From QYQD01 sp040754095 (GTDB lineage Bacteria > Desulfobacterota > QYQD01): a stretch of 18,196 nucleotides of DNA. Made by a program: the position numbers and the translations under genes. The notes under the pieces are model-generated. The model ran no database searches. It saw only the letters and a list, made by a program, of their open reading frames with translations, and was not told the origin of the DNA. Positions 6,949-15,063 of this stretch are shown one piece after another. How positions within the stretch are numbered: the first letter of the stretch is position 1; every line of letters begins with the position of its first letter. Location of the stretch: positions 1 through 18,196 of the forward strand of contig JBFMFO010000037.1 in the NCBI GenBank assembly GCA_040754095.1. Direction: 5' to 3'.

Positions 6949-7915
6949 GGATATAGGGCGTGAGATAACCGCTCGTCATCGTTTCCTTTTGACCACACAC
7001 ATTCATCCTGACGGCGACGCTGTCGGCTCGCTTTTGGCCATGGGCTTTTTGTTGGAGCATCTGGGAAAAGAGCCGATTCTTTTTACTGAAGATCCCATCC
7101 CGCCCCAGTATCATTTCCTGCCCGGGGTAGAAAAGATTACACATGAGCTTCCGGATTTATCAACCATTGATGCCTGTCTGGTGCTGGATTGCGGCGACAG
7201 CAAGCGGATAGGCCGTGCAGCTCCCCGGCTTTTGGAAATAAGGCCTGTTATAGTTATAGATCATCATCTGGGGCGTGATGCCTTCGGGGATATATGCTGG
7301 ATAGACCCGAAGAGCGCTGCCGTCGGCGAGATGGTCTATCATTTGATAAAGGCCACGGGTACGGATATCTCATATAATATGGCGATAAATATCTATGTGG
7401 CCATCCTGACGGATACCGGGTCCTTCCGTTACGCATCGACCAGTTCTCAAACCATGCGTATTGCCGCAGAGATGATAGATTTAGGCGTCAAGCCCGCATG
7501 GGTATTGGAAATGGTTTATGAAAATTATTCGGCTAATCGTTTACGGCTGCTGAGCGCCGCCCTCTCCACCCTAAAGACTTACTATGAAGGACGGGTAGGC
7601 CTTATCTCGGTCTCCGGAGACATGCTCAGGGCTACCTGCACCTCAATTGAGGACGCAGAAGACTTTGTCAATTACCCGCGATCTATAGCCGGAGTTCAAT
7701 TGGCCGCTATTATTAAAGAGATAGAAGACGGCCGCTTCAGCGTCAGTCTGCGTTCACGCGATGGTATTAATGCCGCCCGCCTGGCTGAGAGGTTCGGGGG
7801 AGGCGGTCATTTCAATGCCGCGGGTTTCAAGGGAAGCGGCGACCAGGAGACTATCAAGCAGGAGTTGTTATCAGAGATAGGCAATCTTATGGAGAAGAGG
7901 GCCGTTGGATTCTAA
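6935..7915 (+). CDS. nrnA: DHH/DHHA1 family phosphoesterase, NrnA-like (oligoribonuclease / pAp phosphatase)
   Basis: NrnA-type enzymes are Mn-dependent phosphoesterases that degrade nanoRNAs or c-di-nucleotide products and dephosphorylate pAp. The 326 residues carry the DHH motifs in order: HPDGDAVGS (H24, D26, D28), LDCGD (D85), DHH (109-111) and LTDTGSFRY (D160). A linker leads to the DHHA1 domain with GGGGHFNAAGF (288-298), which binds the substrate. All metal ligands are present. The start ATG at 6935 overlaps rbfA, and the stop overlaps truB by one base (TAATG), so the three genes are likely co-translated. Sequence alone does not settle which substrate dominates. Confidence 0.93.
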   Translation: MAIVEDIGREITARHRFLLTTHIHPDGDAVGSLLAMGFLLEHLGKEPILFTEDPIPPQYHFLPGVEKITHELPDLSTIDACLVLDCGDSKRIGRAAPRLLEIRPVIVIDHHLGRDAFGDICWIDPKSAAVGEMVYHLIKATGTDISYNMAINIYVAILTDTGSFRYASTSSQTMRIAAEMIDLGVKPAWVLEMVYENYSANRLRLLSAALSTLKTYYEGRVGLISVSGDMLRATCTSIEDAEDFVNYPRSIAGVQLAAIIKEIEDGRFSVSLRSRDGINAARLAERFGGGGHFNAAGFKGSGDQETIKQELLSEIGNLMEKRAVGF

Positions 7916-8805
7916 TGGATCGCTCAGGGATAATAGTAATCGACAAACCAGCCGGCTGCAGTTCTTTTAGAGTGGTACAGACCGTAAAGAAGGCCCTGGG
8001 GGTTAAACGGGCCGGGCACACCGGGACCCTGGATCCCTTTGCTACCGGTGTCTTGCCTGTTTGCGTGAATGAGGCCACCAGGGCTATCCAGTTTCTGTCT
8101 GAAGATGAAAAGGAATATGGGGGTGTGCTGGTTTTAGGGACAGCTACCGATACATTTGATGTAACCGGTAAGATCGTGGCCGTTTCGGATGTGCCCGATA
8201 TAACCTTTAGTGAACTGCAGCAGGTATTTGCTGAGTTTGCCGGGGTCGTAAAACAGGTTCCCCCGCCTTTTTCGGCGGTAAAATTCAAGGGGAAACCTCT
8301 TTATCACTGGGCCAGACGGGGAGTTATCATAGAGAAAGAGGCGCGCGAGGTTACTATCAAAGAACTGACGGTAGAGAAAGCCGCTTTTCCTGAGGTATCT
8401 TTTAAGGTAGTTTGCTCTAAAGGGACCTATGTGCGGAGCCTGGTCCATGATATGGGTCAAAGAATTGGTTGCGGCGCATACTTAAAGGAGTTACGGAGGC
8501 TGCGCAGCGGCCCTTTCACCATCGAACAGGCCGTCGCTGTTGAAGCCGTTGAGGACAAATATCTGCTCCCGATTTCGGACGCCCTCGGCTATTTGCCCGG
8601 GGTGGAGGTAGATGAACCCCAGGCCATGGAGGTACAACAGGGGCGGGAATTATTTCTGAAAAAGACAGAAATCGCATCCGGATGCAGAAAAGCAGGACGG
8701 CCGTGGGTCAGGATTCTCTCCGGGCATGGCGACCTCTTGGCTATATATACATGGCGTGATAACGGCACAGATTTAAAGCCTGTCCGTGTTTTTAAGGGAT
8801 TATAG
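7915..8805 (+). CDS. truB: tRNA pseudouridine(55) synthase TruB
   Basis: TruB converts U55 in the T-loop of tRNAs to pseudouridine and also acts as a tRNA-folding chaperone. The 296 residues match the family length. The catalytic motif GHTGTLDPFATGVLP holds the nucleophile Asp40, followed by PPFSAVKFKGKPLYHWAR and CSKGTYVRSLVHDMG, all in the expected order. A short PUA-like C-terminal region (about 230-296) is present. The start ATG shares its A with the TAA stop of the upstream DHH gene. Downstream, rpsO begins 46 bases later, after a gap with only weak promoter-like A/T-rich bases. Confidence 0.96.
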   Translation: MDRSGIIVIDKPAGCSSFRVVQTVKKALGVKRAGHTGTLDPFATGVLPVCVNEATRAIQFLSEDEKEYGGVLVLGTATDTFDVTGKIVAVSDVPDITFSELQQVFAEFAGVVKQVPPPFSAVKFKGKPLYHWARRGVIIEKEAREVTIKELTVEKAAFPEVSFKVVCSKGTYVRSLVHDMGQRIGCGAYLKELRRLRSGPFTIEQAVAVEAVEDKYLLPISDALGYLPGVEVDEPQAMEVQQGRELFLKKTEIASGCRKAGRPWVRILSGHGDLLAIYTWRDNGTDLKPVRVFKGL

Positions 8806-8851
8806 TAACTACATCTAACCTTATTATTTTACAGGGAAGGGGGTACAGACG

Positions 8852-9118
8852 TTGATTGGGATCGAACAAAAGAAAGGGATCATTGAGCGGTTCAAGCTTC
8901 ATGGTACGGATACGGGCTCACCGGAGGTGCAAATCGCCCTCTTGAGCGAACGCATCGGCTACCTGACCGAACACTTTAAGGTCCATAAAAAGGACCATGC
9001 CTCTCGCCGCGGGTTGCTCAAGCTGGTGGGGCAGAGAAGACGCCTGCTCAATTATCTTAGAAAGATAAATATTGAGCGATACCGCGATGTGATATCTAAG
9101 CTGGGCATCCGCAAGTAG
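8852..9118 (+). CDS. rpsO: 30S ribosomal protein S15
   Basis: S15 binds the three-way junction of 16S rRNA helices 20-22 and nucleates the platform of the 30S subunit. The 88-residue length is exactly typical, with the family motifs HGTDTGSPEVQIALLSERI, HFKVHKKDHASRRGLLKLVGQRR and LNYLRKINIERYRDVISKLGIR. The start codon is TTG at 8852, with GGAAGGGGG seven to ten bases upstream; no ATG or GTG would give the right N-terminus. Weak initiation from TTG fits a gene whose product often represses its own mRNA, but no pseudoknot was folded here. The pair rpsO-pnp is conserved from E. coli to this group. Confidence 0.97.
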   Translation: MIGIEQKKGIIERFKLHGTDTGSPEVQIALLSERIGYLTEHFKVHKKDHASRRGLLKLVGQRRRLLNYLRKINIERYRDVISKLGIRK

Positions 9119-9150
9119 CTTAGAAATAGATGATTTGGAGATAAAAGAAG

Positions 9151-11250
9151 ATGATGAAACGCTTTTCAACTGAGCTCTCAGGGAGAGTTCTTACTATTGA
9201 AGCCGGTAAGGTGGCCAAGCAGGCCGGCGGTGCGGTTACCGTGTCCTATGGGGATACGGTGGTGCTGGTAACGGCTGTGGCCTCTGACCAGGAGCGGGAG
9301 GGTATAGATTTTTTACCCCTCACGGTGGACTACCATGAGATGCTGTATGCTGCGGGCAGGATTCCCGGGAGTTTTTTCCGCCGGGAGATCGGCCGTCCCA
9401 GCGAGAAGGAGACGCTTACTTCAAGGCTTATTGACCGGCCCCTAAGGCCCCTTTTCCCGAAGGGGTATCGCTATGAAACCCAGGTCATTGCTACCGTGCT
9501 TTCGGTGGATCAGGAAAATGAGCCGGATATACTGGCTCTGATCGGGGCTTCGGCAGCCCTGGAAATGTCCGGTATCCCTTTTGCCGGCCCTATAGCCGGT
9601 GTGCGGGTCGGGCGGATTAACGGGCAACTGGTGCTTAATCCCACCTCCGTCCAGTTGGCGGATTCAGATATCAACATCGTGGTAGCGGGAAGTAAGGATG
9701 CCATTGTTATGGTTGAAGGCGGCGGCCAGATCGTCCCTGAAGAGGTAATGCTGGAGGCCATATTTTTTGCGCATGAGGGTTTGCAGCCTATCCTGCAGTT
9801 GCAGGCCGAGCTCAGGGAGACCGTCGGCAAACCCAAGAGGGTGGTCCCCGAGGTGGAGGAGGATGGGGCCCTTAAGGCCCGTATCATGGAGATAGCCGGA
9901 GACGATCTTGGCCGAGCTGTTACTATTGGCGCTAAAATGGAACGCGGAGAGCGGTTACGGGCCATTGAGCAAATGGTCGTGTCGGCGCTTTTGCCGGATC
10001 ACGAGGGGCGGGAAGGAGAGATCAAAAAACTCCTCTATGTCCTGGAGAAGGAAACTGTCCGGGCCATGATCGGGAAAGAAAAAAGGCGCATCGATGGCCG
10101 CGGATTTAAAGATATCCGGCCTATCTCCTGTGAAGTCGGCGTGCTGCCGAGGACGCATGGGTCAGCCCTCTTTACCCGCGGCGAGACCCAGATTATGGCG
10201 GTTACCACCCTGGGAACGTCTGAAGACGAACAGCGGATTGAATCATTGAACGGGTCAACCTTTAAGCGGTTCATGCTGCACTACAATTTCCCGCCCTTTT
10301 GTGTGGGCGAAGTACGTATGATGCGGGGGCCCGGGCGACGGGACATAGGTCACGGGGCGCTGGCGGAAAGGGCCATTACAGCAGTTTTACCCACGCAAGA
10401 GGAATTTCCTTATACCATCCGCCTGGTGTCTGATGTGCTGGAATCAAATGGTTCTTCCTCTATGGCCACGGTCTGCGGCGGGTCTTTATCTCTTATGGAT
10501 GCGGGTGTGCCCATAAAGACCATGGTGGCCGGGATTGCCATGGGGCTGATAAAGGAGGGAGAAGAGATTATCGTCCTGACGGATATCCTTGGAGACGAAG
10601 ACCACCTTGGAGATATGGACTTCAAGGTGGCGGGCACCGACCAGGGGATTACCGCCCTTCAGATGGATATCAAAATCAAGGGCCTGACCAGGGAGATCAT
10701 GAAGACAGCCCTGGAACAGGCCAGGGAAGCGCGGCTTTTCATACTTGGAAAGATGCGTGAGGTAATCGGGCAGCCACGCGAGGCCCTGTCCATATATGCC
10801 CCGAAGATCGTCACCATCCATATTAACCCGGAAAAAATAAGGGACATCATCGGCCCGGGTGGAAAGGTGATCAGGCAGATTACGGGTGAAACCGGGGCTA
10901 AAATTGAGGTGGAAGACGACGGCAGTGTCCGGATCATTTCTCCTAATGATGAAGTCCTGGAACGCGCTCTTGCATGGATTAAGGATATCGTTCGTGAACC
11001 GGAGGTCGGGGAGTTATATCTGGGCAAGGTCAAAAAGATCATGGATTTTGGCGCCTTTGTGGAGATACTGCCCGGGCTTGACGGCCTCGTACACATCTCA
11101 CAACTTGACACACAGCGTGTAAATAAAGTCACCGATATCCTCCGCGAAGGCGACGAGGTCATGGTGAAGGTCATAGAAATCGACAATCAGGGCAAGGTCA
11201 AGCTGAGTCGCAAGGCTGCCCTGGGACAGACCGCTAAACCGGTCGCTTAA
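9151..11250 (+). CDS. pnp: Polyribonucleotide nucleotidyltransferase (PNPase)
   Basis: PNPase degrades RNA 3' to 5' by phosphorolysis, as a homotrimer in the cytoplasm, and is a core part of RNA turnover. The 699 residues show two RNase PH-like domains, with the active-site region GDEDHLGDMDFKVAG (481-495; Asp484, Asp490 and Lys492 match the E. coli catalytic residues). Between them lies an all-helical linker. After them come a KH domain (IRDIIGPGGKVIRQI, from 563) and an S1 domain (GELYLGKVKKIMDFGAFVEIL, from about 620). All domains are intact. ATG occurs twice in a row (9151 and 9154); GGAG about 11 bases upstream suits either. It lies 32 bases after rpsO. Confidence 0.97.
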   Translation: MMKRFSTELSGRVLTIEAGKVAKQAGGAVTVSYGDTVVLVTAVASDQEREGIDFLPLTVDYHEMLYAAGRIPGSFFRREIGRPSEKETLTSRLIDRPLRPLFPKGYRYETQVIATVLSVDQENEPDILALIGASAALEMSGIPFAGPIAGVRVGRINGQLVLNPTSVQLADSDINIVVAGSKDAIVMVEGGGQIVPEEVMLEAIFFAHEGLQPILQLQAELRETVGKPKRVVPEVEEDGALKARIMEIAGDDLGRAVTIGAKMERGERLRAIEQMVVSALLPDHEGREGEIKKLLYVLEKETVRAMIGKEKRRIDGRGFKDIRPISCEVGVLPRTHGSALFTRGETQIMAVTTLGTSEDEQRIESLNGSTFKRFMLHYNFPPFCVGEVRMMRGPGRRDIGHGALAERAITAVLPTQEEFPYTIRLVSDVLESNGSSSMATVCGGSLSLMDAGVPIKTMVAGIAMGLIKEGEEIIVLTDILGDEDHLGDMDFKVAGTDQGITALQMDIKIKGLTREIMKTALEQAREARLFILGKMREVIGQPREALSIYAPKIVTIHINPEKIRDIIGPGGKVIRQITGETGAKIEVEDDGSVRIISPNDEVLERALAWIKDIVREPEVGELYLGKVKKIMDFGAFVEILPGLDGLVHISQLDTQRVNKVTDILREGDEVMVKVIEIDNQGKVKLSRKAALGQTAKPVA

Positions 11251-11275
11251 AATGGAACGCAAGGCCTGAACTTAC

Positions 11276-12532
11276 GTGTATCGCAAGACTATCCTCGACA
11301 ATGGAATCAGGGTGGTTACGGAACATATTCCGTATGTGCGCTCTGTTTCCATGGGTATCTGGGTAACCGTGGGGTCACGCGATGAAGCGAAAGAAAATAA
11401 CGGCATTTCTCATTTTATCGAACACATGATCTTCAAGGGAACGGCCAAGCGGTCGGCCCTCCAGATAGCCAAAGAGTTGGACGCCGTCGGCGGTATGTCC
11501 AATGCCTTCACCTCCCGTGAGAACACCTGCTTTCACGCCCGGGTCTTAGACACCCACGTGGATGTCATCATCGATCTCCTCTCAGATATTTTTTTGAACT
11601 CTCTGTTTGATCCGGCGGAAACAGAGAAGGAGCGACAGGTCATACTACAGGAAATCAGCATGGTAGAGGATACCCCGGACGATTATATCCATGACCTTTT
11701 CAGCAGCCTTTTTTGGGGTGACAACCCTCTTGGCTTTTCTGTGCTGGGGACCGCCCGGAACGTCATGCAGATAGATTCCCAGACTATACATATGTACCTG
11801 TACAAGACATATTCGCCGGACAAGATCGTCGTTGCGGCTGCCGGCAACCTGGAACATGACGCCTTTCTGGAACAGGTAAGGCGGGCGTTTTCTATCGTGC
11901 CCGGCCGGAACGGTGTGCCTGAACGTGTGGCCCCCGCCGTAAAATCCCGTCTGGCGGTCCACCCCAAAAAATGTGAACAGGTCAACCTGATTTTAGGGAC
12001 GAAAAGCTGTTCGGCAACAGATAGACGCCGATACGCCTGTATGCTTTTAAATATTATACTGGGCGGCAGCATGAGCTCCCGGCTCTTTCAGGAAATCAGA
12101 GAACGCCGGGGGCTGGCTTATACCATTTACTCTTTTATCTCCTCGTATATGGACACGGGCCTTTCGGGTATCTATGCCGGGGTAAGCAGGAAAAATGCCG
12201 TCCAGACTATAGAACTGATTCTGCGTGAGATGCAAAACATCAAGAAAAACTCTGTTGATGAGGCGGAACTGGCCAGCGCCAAAGAGCATTTGAAGGGCGG
12301 CCTGCTATTGGCCGCGGAAAGTTCTGATAACCGTATGACCAGGCTGGCCAAGAACGAAATACACTTCGGCCATTTTATAACCTATGATGAGCTGATAACA
12401 CAGATAGATGCCGTAACCAGAGAAGATATCGCCATGCTTGCCCATGAGTATCTTTCATCAGAGACATTGTCTCTGACGGTCCTGGGGCCTGTTTCTGAAA
12501 AAGATATTCCCGGAGATATACTTTCCTTGTAA
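11276..12532 (+). CDS. M16 family zinc metallopeptidase (processing-peptidase-like)
   Basis: The 418-residue protein has the inverted zinc motif HFIEH (46-50) typical of the M16B family, with Glu126 in LQEISM as the likely third ligand about 76 residues later. The C-terminal M16 half has RERRGLAYTIYSF. Such single-chain proteins of about 420 residues commonly follow pnp in this lineage; they degrade peptides in the cytoplasm, but the natural substrate is unknown. The start is GTG at 11276, which gives the usual N-terminus (YRKTILDNGIRVVTE). AAGG 11 bases upstream is a weak ribosome binding site, and the pnp stop lies 25 bases upstream. There is no signal peptide. Confidence 0.93.
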   Translation: MYRKTILDNGIRVVTEHIPYVRSVSMGIWVTVGSRDEAKENNGISHFIEHMIFKGTAKRSALQIAKELDAVGGMSNAFTSRENTCFHARVLDTHVDVIIDLLSDIFLNSLFDPAETEKERQVILQEISMVEDTPDDYIHDLFSSLFWGDNPLGFSVLGTARNVMQIDSQTIHMYLYKTYSPDKIVVAAAGNLEHDAFLEQVRRAFSIVPGRNGVPERVAPAVKSRLAVHPKKCEQVNLILGTKSCSATDRRRYACMLLNIILGGSMSSRLFQEIRERRGLAYTIYSFISSYMDTGLSGIYAGVSRKNAVQTIELILREMQNIKKNSVDEAELASAKEHLKGGLLLAAESSDNRMTRLAKNEIHFGHFITYDELITQIDAVTREDIAMLAHEYLSSETLSLTVLGPVSEKDIPGDILSL

Positions 12533-12547
12533 ACTCCAAATTTTACC

Positions 12548-12706
12548 GCAGAGATCGCGGAGGACGCCGAGATAACATTCATTAGTCAATAGTCGGCAGT
12601 CGAAAGCTGAAAGCTGAAAGCCTTAAAACCCGATAAACCAGACAAACCAAACAAACCAGAAAAACCACGGACCACAGACTACTGACAACGGACAATGAGT
12701 ACTCAG
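12548..12706 (+). repeat. Composite array of degenerate 9-base and 7-base tandem repeats
   Basis: The gap between the M16 gene and dut is almost entirely short-period repeat. Three nonamers come first: GCAGAGATC, GCGGAGGAC, GCCGAGATA (12548-12574). Heptads ending in AGTC/AGCT follow (12581-12622, e.g. GAAAGCT twice). Then come five nonamers of the AAACCAGAC type (12626-12670) and heptads CCACGGA, CCACAGA, CTACTGA, CAACGGA, CAATGAG (12665-12699). The phase is kept within each block. No gene is seen here. It resembles the array at 6381-6534 in style but not in words. Confidence 0.75.
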
Positions 12707-12708
12707 CG

Positions 12709-13212
12709 GTGAAAAGGCTTTTTCACGAAGTCGTCAAGGTTCAGAGAAAAAACGTGAATGACACCATCCGAATAAAAGTAAGACGCGTAAGACCGGAAAA
12801 AGACGCCGATATACCGTTGCCCCGTTACATGACGGAGCATGCCTCAGGTATGGATATTCATGCTGCAGTAGATAACGAGGTATCCATTTCACCTGGAGAG
12901 GTTTGTCTTGTCCCAACCGGCCTGTCTGTGTCCATTCCCCCTGGTTTTGAATTCCAGGTTCGTCCCCGGAGCGGTTTGGCGGTCAAACACGGGATCGGAA
13001 TCATAAATGCCCCGGGGACTATCGATGCGGACTACAGGGGAGAAGTCTGCGTGGCCTTGATTAACTTTGGTAGAGAACCATTTGTCATAAAACGTGGAGA
13101 ACGCATCGCCCAGATGGTTTTAGGCCGGGTCCACCGGGCCGATCTGGAACTGACGGATGAGCTTGACCCCAGCGCCCGAAATACCGGCGGCTTTGGACAT
13201 ACCGGCCGATAA
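12709..13212 (+). CDS. dut: Deoxyuridine 5'-triphosphate nucleotidohydrolase (dUTPase)
   Basis: dUTPase hydrolyses dUTP to dUMP and PPi, keeping uracil out of DNA and feeding dTMP synthesis, as a homotrimer. All five family motifs are present: ASGMDIHAAV (from 45), PRSGLA, GTIDADYRGE (103-112, with the catalytic Asp), GERIAQMVL, and NTGGFGHTGR at the C-terminus, with GHTG in place of the common GSTG. The GTG at 12709 gives 167 residues with about 15 more than most relatives. An in-frame GTG at 12754 gives the usual N-terminus and avoids the repeat array, but neither has a strong ribosome binding site. The gene ends the conserved operon. Confidence 0.95.
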   Translation: MKRLFHEVVKVQRKNVNDTIRIKVRRVRPEKDADIPLPRYMTEHASGMDIHAAVDNEVSISPGEVCLVPTGLSVSIPPGFEFQVRPRSGLAVKHGIGIINAPGTIDADYRGEVCVALINFGREPFVIKRGERIAQMVLGRVHRADLELTDELDPSARNTGGFGHTGR

Positions 13213-13299
13213 ATACCAACCCATCCGTCCGTCATTCCGGCGGAAGCCGGAATCTAGTTTTAGTTTTGCACATACCGGTCGATAAATACCGGCCTATCC
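13195..13299 (+). repeat. Direct repeat of the dut 3' end flanking a small palindrome
   Basis: Bases 13195-13226 (end of dut plus 14 bases beyond) recur at 13268-13299 with about five mismatches in 32, including a copy of the CGATAAATACC around the stop. Between the copies sits the palindrome ATTCCGGC-GGAA-GCCGGAAT. The layout looks like a small element inserted in, or expanded from, the dut tail. Confidence 0.7.
13234..13253 (+). terminator. REP-like palindrome, possible terminator after dut
   Basis: An 8-base perfect stem (13234-13241 with 13246-13253) around a GGAA tetraloop belongs to the widespread CGTCATTCCGGC...GCCGGAATC type of repeated palindrome. It stands 21 bases after the dut stop and is followed by a T-rich but interrupted stretch, so it may end the operon transcript, though it is not a textbook terminator. 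Confidence 0.45.
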
Positions 13300-13362
13300 T
13301 CTAATATCCCCGTCTGCCATTCTCCTTCTACGCCTACGCTGACTGCCTCATCCTGAACACAA

Positions 13363-13414
13363 GGTTTCCGGATGGGAACTATATAATGACAATCCGGCGA
13401 AATTTGTGCTATAA
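13363..13414 (+). repeat. Repeated intergenic module, promoter-like
   Basis: The first part (13363-13376, GGTTTCCGGATGGG) also occurs at 1158-1171, just before the tRNA promoter. The second part (13386-13414) recurs near the right end at 18035-18063 with 26 of 29 bases identical. That part looks like a sigma70 promoter: ATGACA, an 18-base spacer, TATAAA (13410-13415). It is followed by AAGACCTGACTCC, a string often found near repeat or transposon remnants (recollection, not checked). Confidence 0.55.
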
Positions 13415-13450
13415 AAGCAAGATTAAAGACCTGACTCCTTATTTTGGCGC

Positions 13451-13496
13451 AAAAATTACATTTAATTTGACATATGTAATTTTTTTGAGCTAAGCT
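13451..13496 (+). promoter_or_regulatory. Candidate promoter and operator of the first fic gene
   Basis: An 11-base perfect inverted repeat (AAAAATTACAT 13451-13461 and ATGTAATTTTT 13474-13484) surrounds a consensus TTGACA (13467-13472). With an 18-base spacer the -10 would be TAAGCT (13491-13496), which is weak. A repressor bound to the repeat would cover the -35. The next ATG is fic at 13527. Confidence 0.4.
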
Positions 13497-13526
13497 TACA
13501 TATAAAACCCTGTAGGTAACAAAAAC

Positions 13527-14660
13527 ATGGCAAAGGCCCTTTTTAAGGCAGGTACCTTTAAACAACAGTATGGCTATAAAAGTTTCTCCCCAGCTTTTAT
13601 TAATACTCCATTTGAGTGGACCGACCGGCAAATTGACATCCTGTTGGAAAATGCCACGAGACTCTTAGGCGAATTGAATGCCTATTCCTTACTTGTTCCT
13701 GACGTAGATTTCTTTATACATATGCATGTCGTAAAGGAGGCCACAACTTCCAGCAGAATTGAAGGAACGAGAACAAGTATTGATGAAGCCATCTTGCCGG
13801 AGGAAGAAATTAAGCCGGAGAGGAGAGATGACTGGTTTGAGGTACAAAATTATACGAAAGCAATGAACTTTGCCGTGGCCGAATTAAACAAACTGCCTCT
13901 TTCCATGAGATTACTCAAGGAAGCCCATAGAATCCTGCTTGAGGGAGTGAGGGGAAAACATAAAAGTCCCGGTGAAATCAGAACAAGCCAGAACTGGATA
14001 GGGGGCGCTACTCTTAAAGACGCTTTTTTTATCCCTCCACATCACAGTGAAGTACCAGAACTCCTCAGTGACCTCGAAAAATTCTGGCACAATGACCGAC
14101 TGCAAATACCGCATCTAATAAAGAACGCCATCAGCCACTATCAATTCGAGACCATCCATCCATTCCTGGACGGCAACGGACGGATCGGCCGGCTGCTCAT
14201 CACCCTTTATCTTGTTGACAAGGGCCTGCTAAGCAAGCCTACCCTGTATTTGTCGGATTTTTTTGAACGCAATAAAGGGGTCTATTACGATTCCCTAACT
14301 ATGGTACGCGCCTCAAACAATATCGAACAATGGATAAGATTTTTCCTGGTCGGAGTTGCAGAGACCGCCGAAAAGGGCAAGAGAACCTTTGGAAAAATCA
14401 TTGCCTTGAGGCAGAAATGCGAGGCCGACGTCATGACCCTCGGAAGAAGGGCAAAAACCGGCCGCCGCTTGCTCATGTCCCTCTATTCAGCACCTATTAT
14501 GAGCGCAAAAACAATCGGGCAGATATTAAACATAACTCACCCCGCGGCCAACCGGCTTATAAGGGACTTGCAGGACTTAGGCATCTTAAAGGAAATGACC
14601 GGATTCAAAAGGAACAGGCTTTTTGTCTTTCATGAGTATCTGGAGTTGTTTGAGAAATAA
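13527..14660 (+). CDS. Fic family protein (AMP-transferase-like) with C-terminal winged helix
   Basis: Fic proteins transfer AMP (or related groups) to hydroxyl side chains of target proteins. The 377-residue protein has an N-terminal Fic_N-type helical domain. At residues 75-80 it carries the inhibitory-helix motif SSRIEG (Glu79), which in class II Fic proteins blocks ATP binding from within the same chain. The complete active-site motif HPFLDGNGRIGR follows at 211-222 (His211 catalytic). A winged helix-turn-helix region (about 317-372, TIGQILNITHPAANRLIRDL) ends the protein, suggesting DNA binding or autoregulation. TAGGT lies nine bases before the ATG. It begins the accessory region beyond dut. 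The target is unknown, and no separate antitoxin is expected because the inhibitory motif is internal. Confidence 0.92.
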   Translation: MAKALFKAGTFKQQYGYKSFSPAFINTPFEWTDRQIDILLENATRLLGELNAYSLLVPDVDFFIHMHVVKEATTSSRIEGTRTSIDEAILPEEEIKPERRDDWFEVQNYTKAMNFAVAELNKLPLSMRLLKEAHRILLEGVRGKHKSPGEIRTSQNWIGGATLKDAFFIPPHHSEVPELLSDLEKFWHNDRLQIPHLIKNAISHYQFETIHPFLDGNGRIGRLLITLYLVDKGLLSKPTLYLSDFFERNKGVYYDSLTMVRASNNIEQWIRFFLVGVAETAEKGKRTFGKIIALRQKCEADVMTLGRRAKTGRRLLMSLYSAPIMSAKTIGQILNITHPAANRLIRDLQDLGILKEMTGFKRNRLFVFHEYLELFEK

Positions 14661-14706
14661 GGAAAGGCGTCCAAAAGGAGACCTGAAAAGGAATGGAGTA
14701 ATCTCC

Positions 14707-14838
14707 ATGGCGCGGAAGAGGTCGAAAAAAACAAAAGAACTGGAGTGGGCAGGCGACTCATTGCAGATCGATGACTTCACTAGAAAAGCCGAAGAGGAAA
14801 ATAGGTTTTTAAACAGGAAAACGACTTCCTTTCAGTAA
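14707..14838 (+). CDS. Small hypothetical protein, 43 residues
   Basis: A lysine-rich short frame (MARKRSKKTKELEWAGD at the start) opens 46 bases after fic, with GGAG about eight bases before the ATG, and ends with TAA at 14836-14838. It has a charged helical look (EEENRF) and no recognised motif. The following 55 bases contain several stops in all plus frames, so this may be the N-terminal remnant of a longer gene. It could equally be a spurious frame. Confidence 0.35.
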   Translation: MARKRSKKTKELEWAGDSLQIDDFTRKAEEENRFLNRKTTSFQ

Positions 14839-14892
14839 GAGCGGATAAAGTAGATGGCCAAAGAGCAGGGCGCCAGAGAGAAAGGGGCTTGA

Positions 14893-15063
14893 GCTATCAG
14901 TAAAATAGGAAGTTATAATTTTAGGGCCGTTCCTCTTCACCCGGTGCGCTTCCCGTGGCAGGAGGTGGCCGAGGTGGCCCACTACTGGCTCGAAGTAAAC
15001 GCCATTACGAGGCCAATGATGGTGCGGGAGGATGATGCGTCGTATGGGGGACACAGGACATGA
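14893..15063 (+). pseudogene. Open fragment of an unrecognised gene ahead of the second fic
   Basis: After a stop at 14890-14892 a frame stays open to a TGA at 15061-15063 that overlaps the start of the second fic gene. It encodes the segment RFPWQEVAEVAHYWLEVNAI, which looks protein-like in composition. No ATG lies at its beginning; a GTG at 14944 is possible but has no ribosome binding site. I do not recognise a family. It may be the 3' remnant of a gene once co-transcribed with fic. Confidence 0.3.

Larger units (their letters stand above)
13213..13526. other. Gene-free stretch between dut and the first fic gene
   Basis: No credible coding region is seen on either strand. It holds the dut-tail duplication with its palindrome, the repeated promoter-like module, and a candidate promoter/operator before fic. 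An open minus-strand frame here runs into fic and is judged spurious. Confidence 0.7.

Noticed and set aside
12553..12708. CRISPR array in the repeat-rich spacer
   Set aside because: Units are 7-9 bases without spacers; no cas genes nearby.
13260..13631. Minus-strand frame spanning the dut-fic gap
   Set aside because: Runs through repeat debris and into fic; no ribosome binding site and no motif.
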